A DNA stretch of 64,000 nucleotides from Dyadobacter sp. CY261 (GTDB lineage Bacteria > Bacteroidota > Bacteroidia > Cytophagales > Spirosomataceae), in assembly GCF_021440085.1 (NCBI RefSeq), contig NZ_JAKCPW010000001.1, positions 186,001 to 250,000 on the forward strand, read 5' to 3'. The notes under the pieces are model-generated. The model saw only the letters and a program-made list of their open reading frames with translations. It did no database searches and was not told the origin of the DNA. Both the position numbers and the translations under genes were made by a program. Positions within the stretch are counted from its first letter, which is position 1; every line of letters begins with the position of its first letter. This document shows positions 54,404 through 63,087 of the stretch, in pieces.

Positions 54404-56530
54404 TTACCCGACTTCAAAATTGAAGTCGCCGTTCATTACCAGACGTGCGTCGATGAGGTCGGGGCTACCGGGGATTTGAAGTCCTTTGATTTTCAGTGTC
54501 TTGCCTTTGCTTAGCAGATCGAATACGTGTTTATCCGTTAGTTTTTTGCCTAAAAACTCAAATGGAATCTTGAAGCCGCAAACCTGAAAGTTGCTGCACC
54601 CGTAGGCAGTTTTTCCTTTCTTTAACAAGTGCTCCTTGCATTTGGGGCAGTGAAGGGATTCGATCGTAACCTCTTCCTTCGGTTCGCACGGTTTGCGCTC
54701 TTTTTTTGGCTTTTCACCCTTTTCCACGACAACGGGAACCTCCTCGATGATGGTAATGGACCTTGCACGTTCATTCTTGACCTCATGCGTGAGTTTTACC
54801 ACCATTTCAATCAATTCCTGCTTGAAGGTATCCATCGCATACTCCCCTTTTTCAATCAGGCGAAGCTTGCGTTCCCAATGCCCCGTGAGTTCTGCGCTTT
54901 TGAGAAGCTCATTCTGGATCGTATCGATGAGATCGATCCCGGTTTGCGTGGCGTGGACGTTCTTTTTCTTCTTTTCGATGTACTTACGTTTGAATAGTGT
55001 TTCGATGATATTAGCACGCGTCGACGGGCGGCCGATGCCGTTATCTTTCATCAATTCACGCACTTCCTCGTCTTCGACCTGCTTTCCGGCCGTTTCCATC
55101 GCCCGGAGCAACGTTGCTTCGGTGTAGGCCTTTGGCGGCGAGGTTTTACCATGATGAACGCGCGGTACGTGCGGCCCGCGTTCACCTACTTCGAATATCG
55201 GCATTACTTTTTCCTCTTCGCCCTCTTTTTTGGAATCCTTTTCATTTATATACAGCTCCCGCCAGCCCAGTTCGAGGATTTGCTTGCCCGTCGCTTTAAA
55301 TTCCACCTGCCCTACCATCCCCAGAACGGTGGTGTTAGAAACCTTACATTCAGGGTAGAAAACGGCAATGAAGCGGCGTGTGATCAAATCGTAAATGCGT
55401 TTCTCGTCCTGACTGATATGACCTGGCAGTACGCCGGTCGGGATGATGGCGTGGTGGTCGGTTACCTTCTTGTCGTCGAAAACGTTTTTGGACTTCGGAA
55501 TGGGCAAATTAGCCAGCAGCGGCATTGTATACTGACTGTAATAAGTGAGTTCGCGGAGAATTCCTTCGACTTTCGGATGCAAATCTTCTGAAAGATAAGT
55601 GGTGTCAACACGTGGGTAAGTAACAAACTTCTTTTCATAGAGGTTTTGAACGTGTTTTAAAGTGTCCTCCGCCGAATACCCATATTTTTTGTTGGCTTCT
55701 ACTTGTAATGAAGTAAGATCAAAAAGCCGCGGATTGCCTTCTTTTCCTTCCTTTTTTTCAAACGCGGTTACTTCAAAATCGTGCTGTTGCAAATAGTCCA
55801 GGCCTTTATTGGCTTTTTCCACATTTTTGATTCGGTCAATCGTCGCCGTAAACTCCGTTTCGCGATAGATAGTTTTAAGCTCCCAATACTCTTCGGAGAC
55901 GAATGCGTCGATCTCCTTTTGCCGCTGGACGATGAGCGCGAGGGTAGGGGTTTGTACCCTGCCGATGGACAGCACTGCTTTTCCTCCACCGAATTTTTTG
56001 GTAAAGAGCCGCGTGGCATTCATTCCCAGCAACCAATCGCCAATCGCCCGTGCGCTCCCGGCCGCATATAAATTGTCGTATTGGCTCCCTTCCCGCAGTT
56101 TATCGAACCCTTCGCGGATGGCCTGCTCGGTGAGGGATGAAATCCATAGCCTTTTTACAGGTGCAGTACATTTGGCTTTCAACAGCACCCATCGCTGTAT
56201 CAGCTCACCTTCCTGGCCGGCATCACCGCAGTTGATCACTTCTTCGCAGTCACGCACCAGCGTTTCAATTATCCCGAATTGCCTTAATGCACCCTCGTTG
56301 TCGATAAGCTTGATCCCAAAACTCGATGGGATCATAGGCAGGTCTTCCAGCCGCCATGATTTCCACCGCTCGGTGTAGTCATGCGGCTCTTTCAATGTGC
56401 AGAAGTGGCCGAATGTCCAGGTTACCTGATAGCCATTGCCTTCAAAATAGCCATCGCGGCGCTGGCTGGCGCCGATAACAGTCGCAATATCCCTGGCTAC
56501 GCTGGGCTTTTCCGCAATGCAAACTTTCAT
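54404..56530 (-). CDS. topB: DNA topoisomerase III
   Basis: 708 aa, type IA topoisomerase that decatenates and resolves recombination intermediates. It opens with the Toprim domain (MKVCIAEKPSVARDIA), with the acidic motif as GDAGQEGELIQRW (a D-x-G-x-E form). The catalytic Tyr lies in VTYPRVDTTYLS, and SIGRVQTPTLALI is a conserved core. The C-terminal tail has a zinc-binding CPKC...CSNFQVC repeat and a lysine-rich end. This is the chromosomal TopB type, not the plasmid TraE-like one. Upstream sequence on the minus strand has CATCTTTG, a weak -7-like match. Confidence 0.92.
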   Translation of the reverse strand: MKVCIAEKPSVARDIATVIGASQRRDGYFEGNGYQVTWTFGHFCTLKEPHDYTERWKSWRLEDLPMIPSSFGIKLIDNEGALRQFGIIETLVRDCEEVINCGDAGQEGELIQRWVLLKAKCTAPVKRLWISSLTEQAIREGFDKLREGSQYDNLYAAGSARAIGDWLLGMNATRLFTKKFGGGKAVLSIGRVQTPTLALIVQRQKEIDAFVSEEYWELKTIYRETEFTATIDRIKNVEKANKGLDYLQQHDFEVTAFEKKEGKEGNPRLFDLTSLQVEANKKYGYSAEDTLKHVQNLYEKKFVTYPRVDTTYLSEDLHPKVEGILRELTYYSQYTMPLLANLPIPKSKNVFDDKKVTDHHAIIPTGVLPGHISQDEKRIYDLITRRFIAVFYPECKVSNTTVLGMVGQVEFKATGKQILELGWRELYINEKDSKKEGEEEKVMPIFEVGERGPHVPRVHHGKTSPPKAYTEATLLRAMETAGKQVEDEEVRELMKDNGIGRPSTRANIIETLFKRKYIEKKKKNVHATQTGIDLIDTIQNELLKSAELTGHWERKLRLIEKGEYAMDTFKQELIEMVVKLTHEVKNERARSITIIEEVPVVVEKGEKPKKERKPCEPKEEVTIESLHCPKCKEHLLKKGKTAYGCSNFQVCGFKIPFEFLGKKLTDKHVFDLLSKGKTLKIKGLQIPGSPDLIDARLVMNGDFNFEVG

Positions 56531-57041
56531 ACGCTCTCCTGAGCCGGTCCGTCGATTTTGTGGCCGGCGTATCTGGTTCTCTCCTTTTGGAGGGGTGCAA
56601 AGATGGGCAATTTCGGCCAGACTTTCTTTGCGAAATCCGTGCGAAGTGTTCCCTTAAAGACCGCAGCGGACCTGTGAAACCGGTAAATTCCGACCGAATA
56701 ATCAATCCCGGAAAAATATTTTAAAATTTTTTTGAAAAAATTTCGCGCTTTTAGGCATTTACGGGCCGATTCTTCCGTGAATTTGGGTGTTGGTATAATA
56801 CACTCCAAATATTATTTGGCCTTGTGACGCATATGTGAAATAAATCGGCAGTGTTTAATATCGCTTAATAATAAGGTAATACTTCCGTCAGGCGTGGCAA
56901 AATCTTATGGGGTGACTTTTTTGAAAAATCAGCGGCTTTAAAATTTCAAATCTTTGAATAGTTATATATATTGAATTTAATAAACGGCTTTTTATGGCCT
57001 CTGACGAGATTGTGTTGTAATGTTGTCCAATTCGTTGAACG
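56531..57041. other. AT-rich intergenic region, no gene seen
   Basis: About 500 bases between topB (minus) and the small secreted gene. The composition is AT-rich, with poly-A and poly-T stretches around 56700-56760 and 56920-56960. I see no natural-looking ORF, tRNA or strong hairpin. It probably carries upstream regulatory sequence for both genes. Confidence 0.5.
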
Positions 57042-57070
57042 TTTGTTTTCAGATTATTGTATTATATTTG
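57042..57070 (+). promoter_or_regulatory. Strong promoter of small secreted gene
   Basis: TTTG at 57042-57045, a 17-base spacer and TATATTTG at 57063-57070, followed by an A-rich leader of about 44 bases to the ATG at 57121. It matches both Bacteroidota elements. Confidence 0.65.
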
Positions 57071-57120
57071 TACTCGAAACACGAAAGAGAACACAAGAAA
57101 AACTTAAAACACTATTTCCA

Positions 57121-57378
57121 ATGAAAAATGCAAAAAATCTGTTGGCCATCGCTTTGGTAGCTTTGACTAGCGCTGCTTATGCAAATGTTAACTCTACATA
57201 TACAGTTGAAGAAAAAATCAAAGTTGCAGTTGTAAGCAACGCGTTGCCGGCATCGGCTCCTGCAATCGAAACACCTGCTCCGCAAAAAGAGAAGCTTGCC
57301 AATGACACCAATAACCATAGCGCGGCTCAAAAAGCTGCTATCGTGGACCTCCAATTGAAAAGTGTAACTATGAAGTAA
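57121..57378 (+). CDS. Small secreted protein of unknown function
   Basis: 85 aa from the ATG at 57121; the open frame runs from 56971, but the upstream stretch crosses the promoter and the ATG begins a clear signal peptide (MKNAKNLLAIALVALTSAAYA, cleavage after residue 21). The mature 64 residues are hydrophilic, with Pro/Ala-rich PASAPAIETPAPQKEKLA in the middle and no Cys or recognisable domain. The gene is a complete single-gene unit, with strong promoter and strong terminator, implying high expression. Function unknown. Confidence 0.75.
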   Translation: MKNAKNLLAIALVALTSAAYANVNSTYTVEEKIKVAVVSNALPASAPAIETPAPQKEKLANDTNNHSAAQKAAIVDLQLKSVTMK

Positions 57379-57422
57379 GTAATTGAACCTGAATGGGTTC
57401 GGTTAAGATTGATTGATGGTTT

Positions 57423-57453
57423 AAAAAGGGAGAAGTTTTTCTCCCTTTTTTTT
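57423..57453 (+). terminator. Classic rho-independent terminator
   Basis: A perfect 12-bp stem AAAAAGGGAGAA (57423-57434) with TTCTCCCTTTTT (57439-57450), a 4-base loop and a T-run to 57453, 45 bases after the small secreted gene. The clearest terminator in the window. Confidence 0.9.
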
Positions 57454-57509
57454 GTTGCTAAGGCTTAATATCGGATAGGATTAAAAATCAAATAAGCCGA
57501 TATTTGTGA

Positions 57510-58466
57510 ATGTTTGACATTGATCTCACCGACATGGATTATCTGCGGTCTGTTTTTGACAGGCTGTATGAAAAACGTGAACAGATTAAAGCTAGCCGCC
57601 CCATTCCTGCTTCCGCTTTGGCGAAAATCAGGGATGGGCTTGCTTTGGAATGGACCTATAACAGTAATGGCATTGAGGGGAATACGCTGAATTTGCGTGA
57701 AACGCAGCTTGTGTTGCAGGAGGGGATTACTATTAAAGGGAAGTCGCTGCGGGAGCATTTTGAGGCGCATAATCACGAGAAAGCCATTCAATATCTTTAT
57801 CGGCTGGTGAGTCCGGAATATGTGATGCGGAGCATCGATTTGTTGTCGCTGCATGGGCTGGTGCTGCGTTCTATCGAGGATGATTTCGCCGGGCGGATAC
57901 GTGATGCGGGCGTCCGCATTGTGGGTGCGAATTTCACACCGCCGAATGCACGGAAGGTGCCCGATTTGCTGGATGAGCTGATTGCTTTTACCAATGACAA
58001 TCCTTTGGGATTGAATGATATTTTGTTGGCTACGGTGTTCCATCATAAGTTGGTTTGGATACACCCGTTTTTTGATGGTAATGGCAGGACGGTGCGTTTG
58101 GCGATGAATTTACTGCTGATGCGAGCTGGTTTTCCACCGGCTATCATTCTTAAAAACGACCGGAAGAAATACTATGAGGCTTTGAATCAGGCTAATAGCG
58201 GTTCTTATAATAAACTGGGTGTCCTGATGGCGCAGGCTTTGGAGCGGAGCTTGAATATTTATTTGAATGCATTGCCAGGATATGGCTACGAATATGAGCC
58301 GATTGTGCGGATTGCGGAAGAGCCGGAAGTGCCTTATGGGCAGGAGTACATGAGCCTTCTGGCGCGCCAGGGGAAGATCGATGCCTACAAGGAAGGGAAT
58401 GTTTGGTATACTACGCGGGAAGCAGTGCAGGAGTACATGCAGAATCGGAAGCGTAAACGATCTTAA
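57510..58466 (+). CDS. Class II Fic family AMPylator-type protein
   Basis: 318 aa. The Fic core motif HPFFDGNGRTVRLAMN (about 190-205) is complete, with catalytic His. Fic enzymes transfer AMP or another nucleotide monophosphate to a Ser, Thr or Tyr of a target protein. An inhibitory helix of the S-x3-E-G-N form lies N-terminal (SNGIEGNTL, about 54-62), so it is class II, self-inhibited through the glutamate. The C-terminal fifth (about 260-318) looks like a winged helix. No antitoxin gene adjoins it. The start at ATG 57510 lies close to a -7-like GATATTTG, so ATG 57534 is an alternative. Confidence 0.88.
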   Translation: MFDIDLTDMDYLRSVFDRLYEKREQIKASRPIPASALAKIRDGLALEWTYNSNGIEGNTLNLRETQLVLQEGITIKGKSLREHFEAHNHEKAIQYLYRLVSPEYVMRSIDLLSLHGLVLRSIEDDFAGRIRDAGVRIVGANFTPPNARKVPDLLDELIAFTNDNPLGLNDILLATVFHHKLVWIHPFFDGNGRTVRLAMNLLLMRAGFPPAIILKNDRKKYYEALNQANSGSYNKLGVLMAQALERSLNIYLNALPGYGYEYEPIVRIAEEPEVPYGQEYMSLLARQGKIDAYKEGNVWYTTREAVQEYMQNRKRKRS

Positions 58467-58508
58467 TAGCTGCGTGCGAAGGGCACCGGCCGGAGGCCTG
58501 CGAATAAG

Positions 58509-58530
58509 GCGCGAACCGGGAGGTTCGCGC
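58509..58530. terminator. Hairpin between converging genes
   Basis: A perfect 9-bp stem GCGCGAACC/GGTTCGCGC with a 4-base loop between the Fic and phosphoesterase-Omp85 genes. No T-run follows, so terminator by position only. Confidence 0.5.
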
Positions 58531-58542
58531 TATCGTCTATCA

Positions 58543-61500
58543 TTATTTGAAAAAGCTGCCTATGGAGATCATGAGAAGCAGCGACTCTTCCCTGGATGTT
58601 CCTGCGCTGATGTTGAATGCGAATTGTTCACGGAAAGGCGTGATGTAAAACCCGCCGCCGTAGCCCTGGTGCCAGTAGTCGGCATTGTCCGGATCGTTTT
58701 TAGCCCAAACTCTTCCTACATCATAAAATGCCCGCACACCCATTTTGAGTGGGATGAATGTGTTTTGGGTTTCGGTAAGCTGCCACCTCAGTTCGGTGTT
58801 CAGAAAGCCTTTCGATTCACCGGTAAAGCGGTTGCGCTTGAAACCGCGCAAATCATTGAGCTGGCCGAGGGAAAAGAGTTTGTAAAATGGCAATTTTCCT
58901 TTGGCGATACCGCCGCCCAGTCGCAGTCCCAGGGTGAGCGGGTTTTTGTTGTGGGTTGAAAGATATTGTTCCAGTTCCAGTTCTGAAATGGAAGCAAGGT
59001 CGTTTTTGGATTGCGAGACATGGCCTGCCTGCTGCGTAAGCTGAATGCGGAACCCACGCTCCGGCAATGCGGTTCGGTCACGGAAATCGAGATTGAGGAT
59101 ACCTTTTGCAAAAATGAGATGCAACTGCTCGACGCCGAAAACATCGGGATGGTCGGCCAGGTAACTGCTGTTTCTTCTGATACCTTCATCGAGCTCGTAG
59201 CTGGCCGTAACTTCGATTTTGCTTTGTTTCCAGAATTGGCGCAGCAATCCGGCAGATACTAAAAACGAATTGTACTGCGTGCGATAATAATCGGAATCCA
59301 GATCATCGTTTTTGGGCGTGTCGTTTCCAACGCCGAAAAAGAAGTTATAGTTAAGTGGCCTTGAGACGGTTATTTGTGAGATTCCATCCCATTTGCCTGC
59401 CAAGTACCTGAATTGGTTGGCATAAGTGAAATCATAATTTCCTTTCACACTTACCGACGCACTGAGCGAATGCTTGGACGCAAAATCGGGCTTGCCGAAG
59501 CGCTGGCGTGTGAACGTAACGCCTCCATGAACAGCAAAGCCGACGAAAGGGTTGTAGGTAAGCAATGCGATCGGCAGGTAAGTATTGTATTTGAATGCAT
59601 TGCGGTCGTATTCATAGAAGCGCCCGTCCGCAGGTTTTATTTCCCTGGCCTCCGTGCCGAGTTGGTGATCCGGATTCCGGTCTTTTTCATAGACCAGCGT
59701 TTGTTTGCCACCTTTTGCTACCTCGGATTGATCCGAAACATGATCGTTTCCGTCACCGCTGATAATGCGCACAAGGATGGAACGGTCCGCTTTTCCCTCA
59801 ACATCAAATACATCGTCGCCCCCCAGGCCATTTAGTCTGATCTCTCTGGTTTCGGCGGGGTCGAAAGTGCGCTGATAGTATATTTTTGAGGAATCGGGTA
59901 GGCGGTTCTGTTTGGAAACAGCGTACACACCCACGCGGACTTGTCCATTAGGTTCGCGGGTTATTTTGAAATATTCTGCTTTGTTCGAACCTACCACATC
60001 CACTTCCTTTGCCAACAGCGCATAATATTCTGCTGCATATTGTCGCAGGTCGCCGATGCGGATTTTCAATTTCCTTTCAATCACCTGGCCATCCTTGCTG
60101 TAAATTTCTTCGGGCATGTTATGCACGGCGGCGGTAATGTCCTTTTCGCTGATGGCGTCCTGGATTTCTTTGGCAGCTCTGACCCAGTCGGCTTTAGTCA
60201 GCTCACTGCCTACGAAACGGTCGAGGTGGCGGGCTTGCCACATGAGGCTGCGGAGGCCTTGAATACGCTCGCCGAAGTTTTCGCCGTTAGGGACACCCCA
60301 TTCACGGTCGGCGAGCCATGGGATAATGCCGTCCCAACGTGAGAAGGCATGGTCACGGTCTCGTGGGATAGGGCGGTAGAGCTCGCCGTCGGCAGTTTTG
60401 TAGCCCGCCCACTTCCAATTGTCTTCATGCTTGCTCCAATCACCGATCCAGAGGTCAAACATCCGGGCGCGGGCAAATTCATATTTATCAACCCGGTTAT
60501 CGTGGTCGTGGTAAAGCTTATTGAAGAGTTTGAAGCTTTTTTCAATGTCTTTGGCCCCGGCGAAGATTTTCGGTTTTTCCAGTTTGTCGGTAGGCCGTTC
60601 TTCGAGCATGCCGAAGAGATTGCCATATTTCGTCTCGAACGATCCGAGCTTTTTGTCTTTGGGCAAAACGTAAAGCTCCGGCGTGGCGTGCAGTATACCG
60701 ATTTTATCGAGCAGCGGCGCTACGGCCATGGCTCCGTAGGGTTGCTGAGTCGAGGTCTGGTCTTTGAGGACCTGGGAAACGACCGTTCCGCGTAGCTCGT
60801 AGGCAAGCGCGCGGAAAGGATCTTTGTCAACCGACCGGAAAACGTATTCCTTTCCATTTCCCGCGATGAGTTTGAGTGAGGTTGTTTGGCGGCCACCGCC
60901 CTTTCCTCCGATTACCAGGCCACCGAATGTCGTGTCCATATCGAGGTAGGGCACTTTTACAGGCTGCGTCCAGGAATCGCGGTAATGTTTTCCAAACCAT
61001 TTTTCCTTAAAGCGCCGGCTGCCGTATTCGCTTCCAGCAGCGACTGTCGCCGGATCGGGATGCGGCGCTTCCATTTTTTCGGAGGGTTTGATCACCGGGT
61101 TGCAGGGCTGAAAAAGCGTATTCATAAGGCTTCCCGCATTGGTTTGGCAAGCCGATGCGAAAAGCTGGCCATTTTCTTTTTTTACCAGTTGGTTTCCTTC
61201 AATATTCCATTGCTGGTAGCGGATTTCTCCATTATCCGAATAAATAATTTCAACTAAACCAGCCGAGGATGACGTTAACGTAGCCTTTTTGCTCCGCGCC
61301 ACATATCTGCCATCTGCAATGCTGCCGCTGTTGATGAAATAGTTATTGTCCTTGCGCACGATGGATTGGTTGTTTTCATGGCCGGAAGCGAGGATCATGG
61401 AACCGTAGTCCTGCAAAACCCCACTTAGTTTGTAGCGAAACAATCCCAGATTGACATTCGAAATGTCATGGCTTGTGCCGATATTTTGCCGGAAACCGAC

Positions 61501-62181
61501 GATCGCGCTACCTACCAGTGGTGGGGCCAGGTAGGAAACGGCCGAAAAGCGGCCGCCGAAATTTCCCAGCGATTCAATCGGAAAATGAGAAAGGAGTAAA
61601 ACATTTTTGTCGGAGGTTTCGTCAAGAATCCCTTCCAGTTCTTCTATAAAATTATCGGTATCAGCAATAGTGCAGATGTCGGACGATGGTTTTGGCTTTT
61701 CATATGGATGGTTCCACCATTGCGAATTGATGACTACCACTTCCAGCGTAGGAAACGACACCGTCCACGGCCCGGGGCAGCCGTGGCCAAAAAATAGCTG
61801 GAATCGGGCATGTTTTTCCTGATCCAGGGCTTTTTCCAAAGCGAGTACCCGTTTCCAGCCATCTTTGCCGGAGTCGAGCCAATCGCGGTCGCCCTGGTTC
61901 ATGATGATATGCAGCTCGGGATTGCGTTCGAGCAGTTCATTTGCCTTTTTCTTCCATTCGGTGACCTGTTCAATGGTCATCTGTTCGGGAAATGAGTCAC
62001 CATTAAATACCCACAGCAGCGGACCTGGTTTCGTAGTAAGGTAATTTTCAATAATTGGAAAAATATCCGCCGCGTTTTCAAATTCGGCGGTGTTGCCGGT
62101 GAGGATTACTTTAAACTCGGCGGCATACACACTGAAAGCGGCCAAGAGAAGCAATGCTACGGACACGGAGAGACGTTGCAT
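58543..62181 (-). CDS. Phosphoesterase-like/kinase-like/Omp85 fusion protein
   Basis: 1212 aa from the ATG at 62181, opening a signal peptide (about 1-20). Residues about 23-330 resemble a calcineurin-like metallophosphoesterase, but key motifs have decayed: the first D-x-H is lost (LTGN 27-30), GNHD reads GDRD (97-100), and GHxH reads GHEN (267-270). GD (61-62) and SHFP (H199) remain. Residues about 410-750 hold a block with DWSKHEDNW (H585) and IPRDRDHAF (D608-D610), like the catalytic core of CotH/HipA-type kinase-like folds. Residues about 880-1212 are a BamA/TamA-type beta-barrel with FRDRTALPERGFRI and LRGFKRNRFTGE. I recall similar annotations (metallophosphoesterase with outer-membrane barrel) in Bacteroidota; function unknown. 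It likely sits in the outer membrane with the N-terminal modules in the periplasm. The gene is divergent from a two-component system. Confidence 0.8.
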   Translation of the reverse strand: MQRLSVSVALLLLAAFSVYAAEFKVILTGNTAEFENAADIFPIIENYLTTKPGPLLWVFNGDSFPEQMTIEQVTEWKKKANELLERNPELHIIMNQGDRDWLDSGKDGWKRVLALEKALDQEKHARFQLFFGHGCPGPWTVSFPTLEVVVINSQWWNHPYEKPKPSSDICTIADTDNFIEELEGILDETSDKNVLLLSHFPIESLGNFGGRFSAVSYLAPPLVGSAIVGFRQNIGTSHDISNVNLGLFRYKLSGVLQDYGSMILASGHENNQSIVRKDNNYFINSGSIADGRYVARSKKATLTSSSAGLVEIIYSDNGEIRYQQWNIEGNQLVKKENGQLFASACQTNAGSLMNTLFQPCNPVIKPSEKMEAPHPDPATVAAGSEYGSRRFKEKWFGKHYRDSWTQPVKVPYLDMDTTFGGLVIGGKGGGRQTTSLKLIAGNGKEYVFRSVDKDPFRALAYELRGTVVSQVLKDQTSTQQPYGAMAVAPLLDKIGILHATPELYVLPKDKKLGSFETKYGNLFGMLEERPTDKLEKPKIFAGAKDIEKSFKLFNKLYHDHDNRVDKYEFARARMFDLWIGDWSKHEDNWKWAGYKTADGELYRPIPRDRDHAFSRWDGIIPWLADREWGVPNGENFGERIQGLRSLMWQARHLDRFVGSELTKADWVRAAKEIQDAISEKDITAAVHNMPEEIYSKDGQVIERKLKIRIGDLRQYAAEYYALLAKEVDVVGSNKAEYFKITREPNGQVRVGVYAVSKQNRLPDSSKIYYQRTFDPAETREIRLNGLGGDDVFDVEGKADRSILVRIISGDGNDHVSDQSEVAKGGKQTLVYEKDRNPDHQLGTEAREIKPADGRFYEYDRNAFKYNTYLPIALLTYNPFVGFAVHGGVTFTRQRFGKPDFASKHSLSASVSVKGNYDFTYANQFRYLAGKWDGISQITVSRPLNYNFFFGVGNDTPKNDDLDSDYYRTQYNSFLVSAGLLRQFWKQSKIEVTASYELDEGIRRNSSYLADHPDVFGVEQLHLIFAKGILNLDFRDRTALPERGFRIQLTQQAGHVSQSKNDLASISELELEQYLSTHNKNPLTLGLRLGGGIAKGKLPFYKLFSLGQLNDLRGFKRNRFTGESKGFLNTELRWQLTETQNTFIPLKMGVRAFYDVGRVWAKNDPDNADYWHQGYGGGFYITPFREQFAFNISAGTSREESLLLMISIGSFFK

Positions 62182-62388
62182 GCAGATTTTGAGGTAGTTC
62201 TGGGTCCGTGGTAAAAGTGTATTCAAAGCTTTGGGACGTTGCGGGTTAAATTATTTACAATTTAGAAGGATTACCTGCGATTTGGAATGGCCTAACCAAC
62301 GTAAATGTTGGAAAAATACATTGCCAGCCGGTTTTTTCATACCTTACAGGATCAAAATAAGATTGCAATGCCGTTTTCTAAGCTCCCT

Positions 62389-63087
62389 ATGAAGATTTTG
62401 CTCATCGAAGATGAGCCAAACGTATTATCCCTCATCCAGCGCAGTCTCGCCGCCAATGGCCATGAAATAACGATCGCCATGGATGGCCAGTCGGGTCTGC
62501 AAATGGTCTTGCAACATCAATTCGACGTCATTATTCTCGATCTCATGATCCCGGTCATGAACGGGATGGAGGTATGCCGTCGTGCCCGCACCGCGCAGAT
62601 AACAACGCCGATATTGATGCTCACGGCACTGGGAACGACTGAGAATATCGTGTCCGGCCTCGATGCCGGTGCGGACGATTATATGACCAAACCTTTCAAG
62701 CTTGCGGAGCTCGAAGCGAGGCTGCGGACGCTGGTCCGAAGGGGTAAAGAGCCGGAAAAGGAAAAAAATGATAAAGTTCTGATCTTAGGAGACCTTGTAC
62801 TCGATAAAGTAACGAAGACCGTCAAACGCGGCGGGCAGCCTATTGAGCTCACGGCGACGGAATTCCGCCTGTTGGAATATCTTCTATCGAACACCAATCG
62901 CGTTTTAAACAGGATGGAAATCCTTGAAAATGTGTGGGATATTAATTTTAATCTTGGTACAAATGTGGTGGATGTTTACATTAACTATCTCCGTAAGAAA
63001 ATCGATAAAAACTACGATATCAAGCTGATACACACTGTTTTCGGTATGGGTTATGTGGTCCGTCAGTCGTATGAAGATACAAAGTAA
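62389..63087 (+). CDS. OmpR-family response regulator
   Basis: 232 aa from the ATG at 62389 (MKILLIEDEPNVLSL); the open frame starts at 62305 but the ATG gives the normal receiver N-terminus. Phospho-acceptor D51 (ILDLMIPVMNG), switch residues T79 and K101 (MTKPF). A winged-helix DNA-binding domain follows (about 130-228, with LTATEFRLLEYLL and VYINYLRKKID). The kinase gene overlaps its end by 17 bases, so the two form a two-component pair. It is divergent from the phosphoesterase-Omp85 fusion, about 210 bases between the two starts, so it may control that gene. Confidence 0.92.
   Translation: MKILLIEDEPNVLSLIQRSLAANGHEITIAMDGQSGLQMVLQHQFDVIILDLMIPVMNGMEVCRRARTAQITTPILMLTALGTTENIVSGLDAGADDYMTKPFKLAELEARLRTLVRRGKEPEKEKNDKVLILGDLVLDKVTKTVKRGGQPIELTATEFRLLEYLLSNTNRVLNRMEILENVWDINFNLGTNVVDVYINYLRKKIDKNYDIKLIHTVFGMGYVVRQSYEDTK

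Noticed and set aside
56527..56808. Minus-strand ORF upstream of topB
   Set aside because: 93 codons with no recognisable sequence; stops within the AT-rich gap and overlaps the start of topB; probably chance.
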